Positions 22,701 through 32,934 of a DNA stretch of 64,000 nt are shown here, in pieces (the stretch's first letter is position 1; each line of letters opens with the position of its first letter). The stretch is from Klebsormidium nitens. Lineage: Eukaryota > Streptophyta > Klebsormidiophyceae > Klebsormidiales > Klebsormidiaceae. The notes beneath the pieces are model-generated. The model did not search any database. It saw nothing but the letters and a program-made list of their open reading frames with translations, and had not been told where the DNA came from. The position numbers and the translations under genes are program-made. The stretch covers positions 336,243-400,242 of the forward strand of contig DF236966.1 of the NCBI GenBank assembly GCA_000708835.1, read 5' to 3'.

Positions 22701-25700
22701 GTTCTTGAAATTTTTTCGAGGATATCGGTTTGGAGTACCTAGTTTCCTAGGTTGCGAGAGTGTGGGTATGAGATTCGGGGCCCAGTTTTCTCTGGACGAC
22801 GAAAGCGTGCAGCTCGGGCAGGCAGCCAAGGCGGTGCGTGCGCAGAAGCATTGCTGTGTGGTCCTACGAAGGTTGATCCCTCTGGTTCCTAATGTTTCGG
22901 TGTCCTCGATACCAGAAAAGCTGGATTCGATTGGACTTTGGCCCTGGAGTTTTGGGACAAAGGCGCTGGGGCTGCCGTGATCCACAGAGCCTTCAACGAC
23001 GTCAGATGTCGCAAACTCCGTCAAAATCTGGCTCGGAAACTTTCAGATGCTCGGTTGGCAAAGAGAGGTGCGTTCGGCAACCTCGGGCTCTGGTTCGGGC
23101 GTCCAGAACTGAGCGCACCGCGATCAGGCGGCCAAAGTGGTATTCTGGCAGAGTTTCTTCGTTGACGTTCGCAATCAAGTCTTCATCTTACGAACTTCGA
23201 AGGAAGTCTAACGTTCCTTTCGCTGGCCGCAGATGCAAAAGGAGCAAGAGCTGAAGGACAGCCAGATCCGCAAGCACTACAGCATGGGCGACCATGTGAA
23301 GGTGCTCTCCGGCCAGCACGAGGGCTCCACTGGCCTCATCGTCAAAGTGGACGACGCCACCAGCACCGTTGTGCTCTTCTCTGACACTACGCAGCAGGAG
23401 GTGGGCGCTCTCACTCTTGCTCGTTGCGCTGGTGTCAAGTTCTGTTCGGAAGGTGGGCCTTGGTTGAGCGGTTTGGGAGTCGGGCCTGTTGAATCTACTT
23501 CGCGAATGCATTGTGCTGGCTAACCTTGTCAGAACGCTTTGGAGTGGAATAAATTCTGCTCTTGACAACGCACGTCCTGAGCATTTCAGGATCAGTTGGG
23601 AGTCAAAAAGCGTTGCTTTTCAGAGTGTGTGTTGCTTGCCACCATCCGAAATGGATCTGATCAGGGGATCCCTTGGCTGTGGATACTGATTGAGGTGAGC
23701 AAAGCGTTGAGATACATTTCCAACACAAAAATCTTTTGCTGTGCAGATCCGGGTGTTCTCTCACGACATTGTCGAAGCCGCGGAGGTCAGCTCGGGGCTC
23801 ACGAAGTTCGGAGAGTACGACTTGCACGACCTGATCGCCCTTGAGTGAGCTTCCTATCCTGCTCTAACGTTCCCACAAACTTTCCTTAAGAAGGTCCTCC
23901 TTAAAGCATTAATTTATCTCATGCTCTTATTTTTTATGCATCCTCTCCTAAGACTTCTGCTATAAAAGGTTTTGACCACCACTTCTCATTGTTTCTTTTC
24001 AGCAGCGGCCTGAATGTAGCTGTTGTTCAGACGTCAGACGGTGCGCATGATTGTGCTGGCGAAGAAGGGATAGCAAATTGCGAAAGATATTTCCTCTTTG
24101 ATTAGCAATTGTATCACTGACAAGGTCATCCTCTTTCCAATTGTCCGTTTCAAACTCGTTTCTCAACATACGTTTTAACTGCTCTCTCCAGCAACGGCCT
24201 GACGGTGGGCATGATTGTGCGCGTGGAGAAGGACGCGTGCGCCGTGCTGATCGGCAACCCCGACCGGCAAGACGTCCGAACAGTGACCCGTCCCCAAATC
24301 AAGCGCAAGGTGTTCGACCGCTCGTTCAGCACGCAGGACATGACAGGGGCCGCCATCACGGTTAGGGACGTGGTCAAGGTGCACACCGGGGAGTTCAAGG
24401 TAAGGGGTTTAAGCAAACCGGATTTGCGAATTCTGTTAACGAGGGTCTCCTGTAACATCTTGGAGTGCATGTATTTCGTGTGGCGTGGTTTGCTGATTGT
24501 GGCTCACGGGACGAATCCTGCCACCAGTAGGAGCGGGTGTGCCGGTAAGCTGATGATGAAGTTGCCTAAGAGGGCGATGCTTCAAAGAGCCGCTCGTTTT
24601 ACGCTTTGCCCTTATTTGAGTGCAATCCAGGGCGAGTAGCTCTGCTACTGTCACCTGTGATAACAGAGCACCCAGCCATCATCCTCGACTGACCGAATGG
24701 AAGGAAGGAGAAAAGGGACTCCCGGCGGACTGTCTAGGGACCCCTTCCCTTATCAGCAGTTGTCAGTCGTCAATCGGTGCTCCAGATTTTCGGAGTCGAT
24801 CAGCCAGACCGTCGATCCTCGATTGTTATAAAAAGTACTGTCGAGCATCGGCTCGGGAGTCCACGTTCTCCTTCCTTTTGTTCTGACACATCTGCGCGCT
24901 GCCATTGTCCGCCGCCACAACAGGTGCTAGTGTTGCCCTTCTCCACCGCCCTTGGCTGACGTCAGCGATGACGTGGTGCAGGGCAAGCAGGGCCCCGTGG
25001 TGCATCTGAGCAAGCAGATGCTGTTCATCCAGTCGCGCGACGTCAAGCAGAACGGGGGCTTCATCTGCGTGGCCGCGCGCAACTGCAAGGTCTTCGGCGG
25101 CAACAAAACGGACCCCTTCGCGGTGAGCCCCCACGATGATTTTGACTCGCATTCCCCCTTCAATATCCTCGCCTGAATGTTTTTGGGTGAGTCGGACTGT
25201 TGAGGGATATCAATGCATATTTCTGGTGGAGCCCTCGATGTGGGCAGCTTCTTTAGGTCAACCATGCGCATGGCAACGAGGAGGATTCAAATCATCCGTA
25301 CTAGCAGCCATTGTGCAGTACACGGAGTAAGGAGCAGCATTCCCAGCCCAGCTTGTGCACTTTCCTGGAGGATAAGATTCTATTCTTTTATAACCATTTG
25401 CGGAATGCGGCTTTGCTTTGAAAGCCGCTTGCAGCAAGACGAAGAGCGACTGCATTTTGGCATGTCTGCTTCATCTGCGTTGAAAACTGATTGCTCTCTG
25501 ACAACTTGCCGACTTGTCATCCCTGCCACACGAACCCGTACATTTTGAAGGCAGCGTTCTTACGAGCCCACATCGCGACTTCGTGTCCTTCTTCGACGAG
25601 CCTCATACATGCATACATCCGGACGTTATGCGGACGTTGTTTAACGCTCTCCTCTTTCTTCCGCAGCCGCCTCAGCCAAATATGGCGTCCCCCTACGGGC

Positions 25701-28700
25701 TCTCCAACGGGCAGCCCGGTGGTTATGTTCCCCAAAGTCCGGTGTACGGCCTCCGGTCACCCGCCCACTATCTTGCGGCGGGACCGGGGGCTGGCCGAGG
25801 AGCGAATCCGGGAGGTGAGCTAATGATCTTTGCTTGAGTAAGCCTTGCTTGGTTTTTTGTGGAAGGGCAGGGCGCTGGGCGGGGGAATGAGCCGGGAGGT
25901 GAGTGTATGGCCTCTGCTTTCCGTGACGAAGTCGCGGAAAGAGATGGGCGCTGGGCGGGGTTTTGTCCCGGGGGCCCCCCAACTCTGTTTTCTGCTTTCT
26001 ACTTTTGTTTTTAGGCGGGGTTGGATTGACAGCTGAGCTGCTGCTATCATCTTCTAACCTTCGTCTGACAAGGACGAACGCAGAGTAGATGCGGAAGCAT
26101 TTCGCTGCACAGGGTAGAGGTCCCCCACTTGTCAACGAGTTGTTTTTGCTTTCGTTCTGTTGAAACAGTCACATGCACAACACACAAAGCTATGACCAAA
26201 GGTTTAAGTGACGAATGAGTCAAAATGATTCAACTCCGCATTTGTTTCTAAGAAGAGGTTTGGTGCGAAGCACTCTTTCAATATCTCGAGAATCATACGC
26301 CTCTTCCTGCAGTCTTCTCCCGCACGAGGCACCTCAGAAGAATTTTGATGTGCTTGCTTCTCTAAAATATGCCATCTTCACAAACCTCTTGCAAAGGTGC
26401 TTTGCAAAAGAAGGCTCATGAATGTGTTGTCATTGGCTCCTCGACTGTCATTGGGAGCGCACGGCAATCTAGAAAGAGTCAAAGGCCATGATTCTCAACC
26501 CTACCGTCTCTCCCCGACAGTCTTCTCCGGCGCGCGCGGCCGCGGCGGGCGCCGTGACGACAGCCTGACCAACACGATGGTACGCATCATGTCAGGTCCG
26601 TGGAAAGGATACCGCGGGCGCGTCAAGGACGCAACCGATACCACCGTCCGAATCGAGCTTGATTCTCAGATGAAGACGATTACGGTAAACCGGGATCAGT
26701 TGAACCTGAAAGAGGGGCGCAGGGAAGAGTCGGCGGGCGGGTATTACCCGCAGACTCCGTCGAGGGCCTACCCGCAAACGCCGTCAAGGGCGTATCCGCA
26801 GACTCCGTCGAGGGAGTATCCGCAGACGCCGGCGCGAGATCCGGCTGGTGAGCCACATTTCTCGAGCGCGCACCATTAGACGTACAGCTGTCCTTCAAAA
26901 TGTTTGAACGCTTGACTAGGCACTTTCAGCCTCCGTCCTTTGGGAAGCGCAGATGCAGAAAGCTGTGAAACGCCACAAGTTGCTGTCCGAGGTCAGTCAC
27001 GCAGCGCGGTTTCAGTTCGTCTCTTTGCAAAACAGCTGTCCTATTATCATCTTCTCTCCCTTCTAATGTTCTGCGACAACGTCCAACGCTCCTCTCACGT
27101 TCTCCGCTCCAGCTATGCCTATGACACCCAGTCGCGGGCGTCCCTGTTACCCCGAGCCACTCTCTAATTGAATAGAGTCTTTTCATGGAAAGACTAAAAC
27201 CTTCGTGTTTGTTTTTCCCCTGAGAAAGAAGCGACTGTCTTGCTCACTATCTTCCTATCAGCCGTCGATCCTGGAGTCTCTTTCGCTGCAGCCATGCCTA
27301 TGACACCCAGCCGTGGCCGCGCCTGGGATCCGTACACTCCGATGACGCCAGCCCGCGAGCCCGGGTGGAACGACGAGCCGCCGTCGTATCACAGCGGGCC
27401 GTCCACGTTTGGATCTGCCACGGCGTCGTATGCGCCCTACTCGCCGATCGATTCGCCGGCGCCCAGCCCTTCAAATGGCAACGTAAGACTTGTCTGGTTT
27501 TCCGAAACTGTTGTCTTTAGTTGCAAGGACTGTAAGAACGTTGCTACATGTTTGTCATTTCAAGGAAGTTGGCTGTATCGCGACAAGAATGGTGGACCGT
27601 GTTCGGAGTTGGGTAATGACAGTGCGACCTGCCATTTGCGCCAACTTCGTGGCCAGGACACACTGTAGATTCCTATCAATTCTGGATCTTCAATGGTTGA
27701 GTTTCAGGACCGTCGGTGTCCTTCTTTTCAGCAAGCAGCCTACATGCAAACTACTTCAGTTTGACCCAACCGACATCTGATCAACCCCCAAGATGAGCTC
27801 ATGCTTACTGTCTCCGAGGACTGGTTTCCCCTTTGATCCCCTCTCTGACTAGTGTGAGACCCTCGTTTATGCAGCCGGACACTCCTGGGGCTCGTCCCTA
27901 TGACGCCCCAACTCCCGGAAGTGGGACCGGGTGGGGATCCGGGGCCACTCCTTACAGCGATCAACGCAGCCCGGTGGATACCCCCGGGTCCTACCAAGTG
28001 CCCAGTCCGTATACTCCGGGCGATCGGCCGACTCCTTACGTTCCCCCGACTCCTACTACTCCGGGCGGAAGCGGGGCTGGGGTGCCAGACCCAATGTCCC
28101 CAGGTGAGTGCCGGAAGCTTGTCTTCGTTAAGAGAATGTGTTAGTCTGACGTGTATGACCTTGACTCTGAGAGAGGGACTGATTTGTGTGGCAATTTTTT
28201 GTACGACTTGATTGCTAAGTGATCAAACTGGATATGCAGTCTCCAACTGCACTGGGGATCCGTTCTTTGTACTTATCAGCGTCGGGCATAGCCCACAGTG
28301 AAAACAGTGCACACCGACGAATCTGATTAACGAAGCGTCTTTCGACCAGCCGCCTTGTCTGTCCTGAGTGATGACACAATGGACTCGATGGTTCTCAGAA
28401 CTCATTCATAGTGTTCGAGCATTTCATTCATCCGAAGTCGCACATAACGTCCCCACATACAGCCCACACCGATGATGCGAATCCTCTTGCAACAGCTTTC
28501 GGCACGCCATTGGACAACTCCTCTTGGCCGATTCCCGACGTGTGGGTGACAGCTTCCGAGAGGCAGGGCATCCTCCGGGAGATCCTCCCCGACGGCGGGT
28601 TCAAGGTGCAAATCGGCTCAGGATCGGACCCGGTAGAGTTCGTGACCGCCCAGTTGGCGGATCTGGAGCTGATTGCACCGAGAAAGGGCGACAACATCAA

Positions 28701-28836
28701 GATCGTCACGGGAGAGTTCCGGGGGCTGACCGGGAAGCTTATTGGAATCGACGGAAGCGACGGGATCGTGAAGCTAGACGGAAACATGGACATCAAGATT
28801 CTGGACATGAGCAATCTGGGGAAGGTCGGCGGGTAG
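16729..28836 (+). CDS. SPT5: Transcription elongation factor SPT5 (DSIF large subunit)
   Basis: Eighteen exons: 16729-16819, 17842-18039, 18457-18617, 19139-19234, 19703-19858, 20435-20674, 21400-21588, 21850-21946, 22512-22696, 23233-23400, 23747-23844, 24192-24399, 24982-25122, 25667-25814, 26521-26847, 27292-27482, 27875-28103, 28463-28836 (TAG). All phases agree, giving 1,098 aa, close to plant SPT5. The order is: acidic N-terminus (~1-150), NGN domain (~172-265, with LVPIREMRDVL), KOW repeats (~270 RDTWVRVRNGLYKGDLAQ; ~425; ~490; ~620 with FK|GKQGPV split by an intron; ~745 VRIMSGPWKGYRGRV), a Thr-Pro/Ser-rich C-terminal repeat region, and a last KOW (~1040 VTGEFRGLTGKLIG). Known role: with SPT4 it binds elongating RNA polymerase II and couples pausing, capping and mRNA processing. 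The start is the first Met of the acidic domain; an in-frame upstream Met at 16423 is possible. Confidence 0.95.
18664..18765 (+). repeat. Degraded copy of SPT5 exon 3 3' edge (from about 18565-18665)
   Basis: The exon end, reading GGGGCTGGAGAAG then GCGCTACGACCAGGTGAGC, is echoed 100 bp downstream by GGGGCTGGAGACG and GGCTATGACCAACGTCAGC. The following intron bases (CTTTGCGAGC, GTTCATGTCGA) also match those after the real donor. The donor GT is shifted in the copy. Confidence 0.6.
20140..20434 (+). repeat. Two tandem copies of SPT5 exon 6 5' edge with its acceptor
   Basis: Copy A (acceptor AG at 20141-20142, exon-like from 20143) matches the real exon start at 41 of the first 42 bases and then follows it loosely to about 20200. 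Copy B (exon-like from 20293) is more diverged but keeps GGGCCTG and TGTACTACAAGATCACGCT. The intron sequence between units is also repeated (a CATCAACAC block in both). Unit starts are 20143, 20293 and the real exon at 20435, a period of about 142-150 bp. Confidence 0.9.
20783..21275 (+). repeat. Tandem copies of SPT5 exon 6 3' edge with its donor
   Basis: Downstream of exon 6, which ends with CTCGCGCGCCGCCTG before GTGAGT, the same edge recurs at 20783-20842 (then GTGGGTG) and 20911-20969 (then GTGAGA). A faint copy lies near 21088 and a degraded one at 21234-21275. Spacing is about 130-180 bp. CTCATC, TCGACCTC and GAGCTCGCGCG are kept in the better copies. Confidence 0.85.
22180..22511 (+). 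repeat. Array of six acceptor-like units before SPT5 exon 9
   Basis: Units start at 22180, 22231, 22289, 22341, 22401 and 22457. The real acceptor, at 22508-22511, is the seventh. Each has a pyrimidine tract, an AG-like end and a block resembling the exon 9 start (CCCTAAGCGACGCGGCC). Two unit types alternate. Type A continues with CACTCCA and a CTGCTTTCT-like tract; type B continues with CTGACTAACCCTGCCTATCTTGCCC. The higher-order period is therefore about 110 bp. Confidence 0.88.
22799..22845 (+). repeat. Copy of SPT5 exon 9 3' edge (from about 22664-22700)
   Basis: The real exon end ACGAGGACTGGGCGCAACTCG then GCCAAGGCGGTAAG is repeated about 135 bp downstream as ACGAAAGCGTGCAGCTCG then GCCAAGGCGGTGCG. 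The donor GT is in the same place. Confidence 0.75.
24000..24069 (+). repeat. Copy of SPT5 exon 12 5' edge (from 24188-24232)
   Basis: A CAGCAGCGGCCTGA start mirrors the real CCAGCAACGGCCTGA. After an insertion of about 25 bp, GACGGTGCGCATGATTGTGC mirrors GACGGTGGGCATGATTGTGC, followed by GAAGAAGG versus GGAGAAGG. It lies about 190 bp upstream in the intron. Confidence 0.75.
25869..25920 (+). repeat. Copy of SPT5 exon 14 3' edge (from 25788-25835)
   Basis: GGGCGCTGGGCGGGGGAAT then CCGGGAGGTGAG parallels the real GGGGCTGGCCGAGGAGCGAAT then CCGGGAGGTGAG, including the donor and the first 20 bases of intron. A weaker third copy lies near 25945-25980. Confidence 0.7.
26301..26335 (+). repeat. 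Copy of SPT5 exon 15 5' edge (from 26509-26543)
   Basis: A pyrimidine tract plus CAG and TCTTCTCCCGCACGAGGC mirrors the real acceptor followed by TCTTCTCCGGCGCGCGCGGC. It sits about 208 bp upstream in the intron. Confidence 0.6.
26745..26835 (+). repeat. SPT5 C-terminal heptad-like repeats
   Basis: Inside exon 15 three YPQTPSR units and a fourth YPQTPAR occur in tandem at 8-residue spacing. Exons 16-17 continue with TP-rich text (MTPSRGR, MTPARE). In SPT5 of other eukaryotes such TP-containing repeats are CDK9-type phosphorylation sites. Confidence 0.85.
27105..27145 (+). repeat. Copy of SPT5 exon 16 5' edge (from 27285-27325)
   Basis: After CCAG, the copy reads CTATGCCTATGACACCCAGT. The real exon after GCAG reads CCATGCCTATGACACCCAGC. 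Similarity continues for about 15 more bases. The AG is intact, and the copy lies about 180 bp upstream in the intron. Confidence 0.8.
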
Positions 28837-30190
28837 GTCGAGGGAGCCGCAGTTTCGGAGATTGCTAGCCGGTCGTTGCAGTTTTGGCTGAGCCCGTGAA
28901 TCCCTGTGGTTGATTTTATTGGGTCGAGCTTGCAACCGAGTGCCATCGAACCGGCGGACACGGATGTCACCTAGAATGTGGGATCCTGTCTTATTTTTGG
29001 CATGCGTGTAATGCTCCCCTGGGGATCCTTCTTCTAAACTACAAAGGTCACTTCAAGCCATTCCAGAACAGCATTGTTTAACGTGCAGTAGAGTCGACTG
29101 GCTGAATCTCGTGTCTCAGAGCAAGTCTAGCTGACCTTTAAGATTAGATAGTGGCATGCCGGCCCACATGCTGCGCATGCACTTCATGGACTCCTCGGTT
29201 GATATATAACTCTAAGTGCAAGAACATTCTCAGTGCTGCAATCACGGTGCATGACACGCACACAGCGTACTGTAGTACCCGGCCGCGCTCACGAAAGAGA
29301 AGTTTGAGATCATTCAAACCTCTTGGCACACGAGTCTCCCGAGGACGGCGGCTGAACGCAGGCCTTTTACATTTGAGCTGTTGAAAGTGTTCCGAGTGTT
29401 CCTGCTTAACTTAATCTTGAACGGAAGCCTAACCGGGCTCGATGTTTGATGATGCAAGGCGAGACTAAACCCTCCGACGAGGCATCATCCGCATGGCCGC
29501 GCACTGGGAGGATTGTTATACGAAAACCCTAACCCACAGAATCACCCGCTCCGCACCGTGCCGAACGTACCCCAACCCCCAAAGTAACCCTACCCAACAC
29601 AGGCTGATTTCCGGCCATGCTATTGCTAAAGCTTCCCGTCGCTGAATGGAAGATACGCGCGGGCAGAGAACTGTCCATGCGCTGGGCACTTCGATTTTCC
29701 GCTCTCGGGCTGCCAAAAACATTGCCCGTCATCACATGAACAGCCTGGCAACCGACCGGCTAGAGGTTGACTAGTAACTTAGAACATATGCCTAGAACCA
29801 TCGCCCAATTGCAAGAAGCGGCTCCTCACGGCAAATGAGCGCCCACAGCTTGTAGCCGCTCGGTGACCGTCATACCGCGCGCGCACTGTGCGCATGTGAC
29901 GTCACGATTCATATCCAGGCCCGCCGCGCGTCGGCCTGCCTGAGTTTGCCGCGGCCGGCAATTTGAACTTCCATCAAACGTGACCCGCCGACTCCAGGTG
30001 GCCGCGGCCGGCTTCGCGTGTGCTCGAGTCGTCACCAGGTCAAGAACCATGATCGATATACGGTACTGTATGCTTGGACCAGCGGAAGGGCTTGAGTTTG
30101 TTCACTTTCTACAAATTTGGGCCTTTCTCTCTCCTGCTTGGGCGCTGCCGTCCGGTCGGCTGACGGTATTGCTCCTGAAGACGCCAAGAC
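28837..30190. other. Intergenic with scattered telomere-like motifs
   Basis: No convincing gene. AAACCCTAACCC occurs at about 29524-29535. The stretch from 29760 to 30070 contains several GC-rich palindromic words (GCGGCCGGC) but no repeat family I recognise. Confidence 0.4.
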
Positions 30191-30918
30191 GTGCACAAAA
30201 GCAAACCTGGTTCTTGCCAAGGCGCAGATCTTAACGCGGATAAAGATCCAGCCGTAGATCTGACGCCCGCGCCTTCTGACGTCATTGCTTGGGTCCTTAG
30301 TAACGTTTTCAGAGCCAGGGATCTTACATGGCGCCAAAGCGCAGATGAGAAGCTGAAGCGAGAGCTTCAGTTGGAGGCACATGCGGAGCGGCTGAAGAGT
30401 TGCTGGAAGGAGCATGGGGAAGAATTCACCAAGGCGTTCGCAGAAGAATTAATGGCGTGCATACAAGACGGGCAACACACATTCAGCGACTTTGGTGAGG
30501 TTACTGATTTCCTCGTACCACTTTTCGGCGCATGTAGAAGCGATCCCAGCTTACACATCACAAGAGGTTCGCAGGCGCTTTGACGTACTGTTTTGGAGAA
30601 GTTCCGCCGGAAGCACGAGCAATTGGCCCAAGGAACAGAATGGGCGGCACCTGCAACAAAGCGCTGGCGGGAGAAAAGCTCGAACTTCCTTCACCATTTG
30701 GAATCCTCGATTCCTTACAGCGGAGATATAAAAACTTCACCCGAATCTCGAGAAAGATGGAAAAAGCGATAGGGAAGATCACGAAACAGATGGACGATGA
30801 GGACTTAAGAGTGGTACGAGGGCACGAAAAGGAGGCTAGAGACGCTGTAGAAGCGTCAATGAAGGCCAAGAAGGAGCAGCTCAAGGCGTCTCTGAGAAAG
30901 GCACCCTGGGACAAATAA
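30191..30918 (+). pseudogene. Unknown gene or gene relic, copy 1
   Basis: An open frame 30191-30583 encodes charged helical text (ELQLEAHAERLKSCWKEHGE). A shifted frame at about 30593-30772 contains FRRKHEQLAQGTEWAAPAT. A third frame, to 30918, ends in a coiled-coil-like Lys/Glu tail. The FRRKHEQL segment is shared with 31636-31705 at protein level with mostly synonymous base differences, which argues that it was once coding. No single continuous frame exists. A spliced model (donor near 30493) is possible but unproven. Family unknown. Confidence 0.35.
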
Positions 30919-31533
30919 GTCTCGATTTTATGTTGAGTTGGGTGTATGTTGAGTTAGATCAGTTTCCCGGGCTCAATCAAACTAAAAACCTAAACCCAAA
31001 GTTAACATGCTCCACACCCGTACCCACCCTAAACCCCTAACCCAACCCCACCCATCCCACCGGCATGACCTAACGCAACGTAGCCGTAACTCAACACACA
31101 ATTCTAGGACAAGTAGGGAGCGTTCGCATGCGAGGAGAGCTTGAGGCAGTCTTGAATCATCATTCGTAGAGTCATATTGCACAATTAGAGAGGTTGCAAG
31201 ATCTGAATCCGACGAACTTCTGTTCTTGTTCGGCGTGCATGACATATGGATGCAGAACAACGATTCATGTTGCGCGTTTCTGTACTCACCGTCCTTATGA
31301 GGGCATGCCACAAAGCAATAATTTCAGGGCGGCTGTACGTACCAGCCCGTTATTTTTATTCGAGATGACACAGAAAGCTTGGGACTTCGACATCTTATAA
31401 CGGGCTTCCAATCGAGTGATCACGGTTCATGACAACCTAGGCCTGCCGGTCAAACGCTTATATTTGCGTACTGCACACACGTGCACGTCCAGTTGTATGC
31501 GCAAGTCCCTACAGCTACCGCCCGGATCCAGTC

Positions 31534-32032
31534 GAAAGCTTGGCCATCACAGATCTGCTGCATTTTTCCCGCTGTTGCTTTCCAAAATATTGGCGGAAAG
31601 GCGAGACGTTGAGACGTTGTTCCTACTTGCAATCCTGGATGAGTTTCGTCGAAAGCATGAGCAACTTGTCGCTCAAGGAGCGGAACTGGCGGAACCTGCG
31701 TCACATCAGTGGCGAGGAGCGACCTTGACCCTTCTTCAAGGTCTGGATAACTCCTTATCTGTGATTGACACCAGTCTGACCAGTCCAATTTAGATCATAC
31801 AATTGCAAGGAGAGCAATCAGGCCAGTGAAGGCAGATCTTTGAAGGGTGCACCAAAAGGCTTTGAAGATACAACACGAAGTGGCGAAGTTGAAGGTGAGG
31901 CGGAAACGGCAGCCAAGACTTTTGCTCGACTACTTAGAGCTTTCAGCGGAAGCCGAGCTACCCGGGCACATAAACGCAGAAAGTCAACTGAAAGAATTAC
32001 GCGCACCGGACTCCAATTGCAACCCACCCTAA
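31534..32032 (+). pseudogene. Unknown gene or gene relic, copy 2
   Basis: An open frame ending at 31793 contains LDEFRRKHEQLVAQGAELAE, the counterpart of copy 1 about 1 kb to the left. A further frame at 31847-32032 has a coiled-coil-like stretch (HEVAKLKVRRKRQPRLLLDY). As in copy 1 the pieces lie in different frames, so this is either a broken duplicate or an intron-containing gene whose splice sites I cannot fix. Confidence 0.35.
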
Positions 32033-32934
32033 TCACTTACCTACATCACCCGTCTCCCGGGCGCCTATTTTCAAGTCGTATCTTCAAATTCACATAAAGG
32101 TTGCCAGAGTGCGGCCCGAAAACCCTAAAACTCGGGTGGCTACAATAGAGGCTGACGTACTCTAGTTTCGATGATGACGTATAACGTTAGCGATGAGGGG
32201 TAAAGATAGACAGCAAGCTCTGCGTGAGCTAGGACGCCGCAAAATACGGAATAAGCAGAAGCTATGCCAGAACGAACCACCTTCTAATCAGATCTGCAAA
32301 ATCATTCGCGATAAATGGAAAGTCGACTGTAACATAGATGCCCAGGCTATATGTATACAGGGGTGCAGATCTTCGACTATATTTTGTACCCTTTTTGGAC
32401 GACATGCTTTGGAGCGCGAGCCAGAATCACGATTGCTTCTTCTTGGAGACCTTTGGAAAACCACCTCGCACAGTCAGTAGGAAGCTCATGGCCGTCGGTC
32501 ATGGAAGACTTTGCGAATGCGATTCAATCCTTCTGTGTTGCACAGTTCCTGACGTTTAATATTGGCAGGCTATCTGGCAAAACTTGCGCATTGAGGGAGC
32601 GCACCTGCTACTCCTCGCCACGTTGAAGCATCTTTCAGGAATAGTATCTGCCGCTTCAAAAAATAGCACATCTTTCAGGAACAGTATCTGCCGCTCCAAA
32701 GCCCAAGGCAGACTAGAGACGCCTACTCCTCTGCCGCTCCTACTGTAAGTACTGCTGCATGTTAGCGCGCGCTCTGATCGTCGCGGCCGCGCCGTTGAAA
32801 CCCTGTTGTTTGATGCGGCCGCGTTGAGCCGCCGCGATCTGGCCGGCGCGATCATTTTTGTGTAACCCGCGTCTTGGTCAACCGTGAACAAACGCGAACG
32901 CTGACATTTGAGTAGCAGCTTTTGATGGGAGACG
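32033..32934. other. Intergenic, upstream of an F-box gene
   Basis: Another telomere-like AAAACCCTAAAA lies at about 32119-32130. A 31-bp tandem repeat (32630-32660 and 32670-32700, 29 of 31 identical) precedes the next gene. GC-rich inverted words around NotI-like sites lie at 32780-32850. Short open frames at 32193-32626 are not supported by anything recognisable. Confidence 0.45.
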
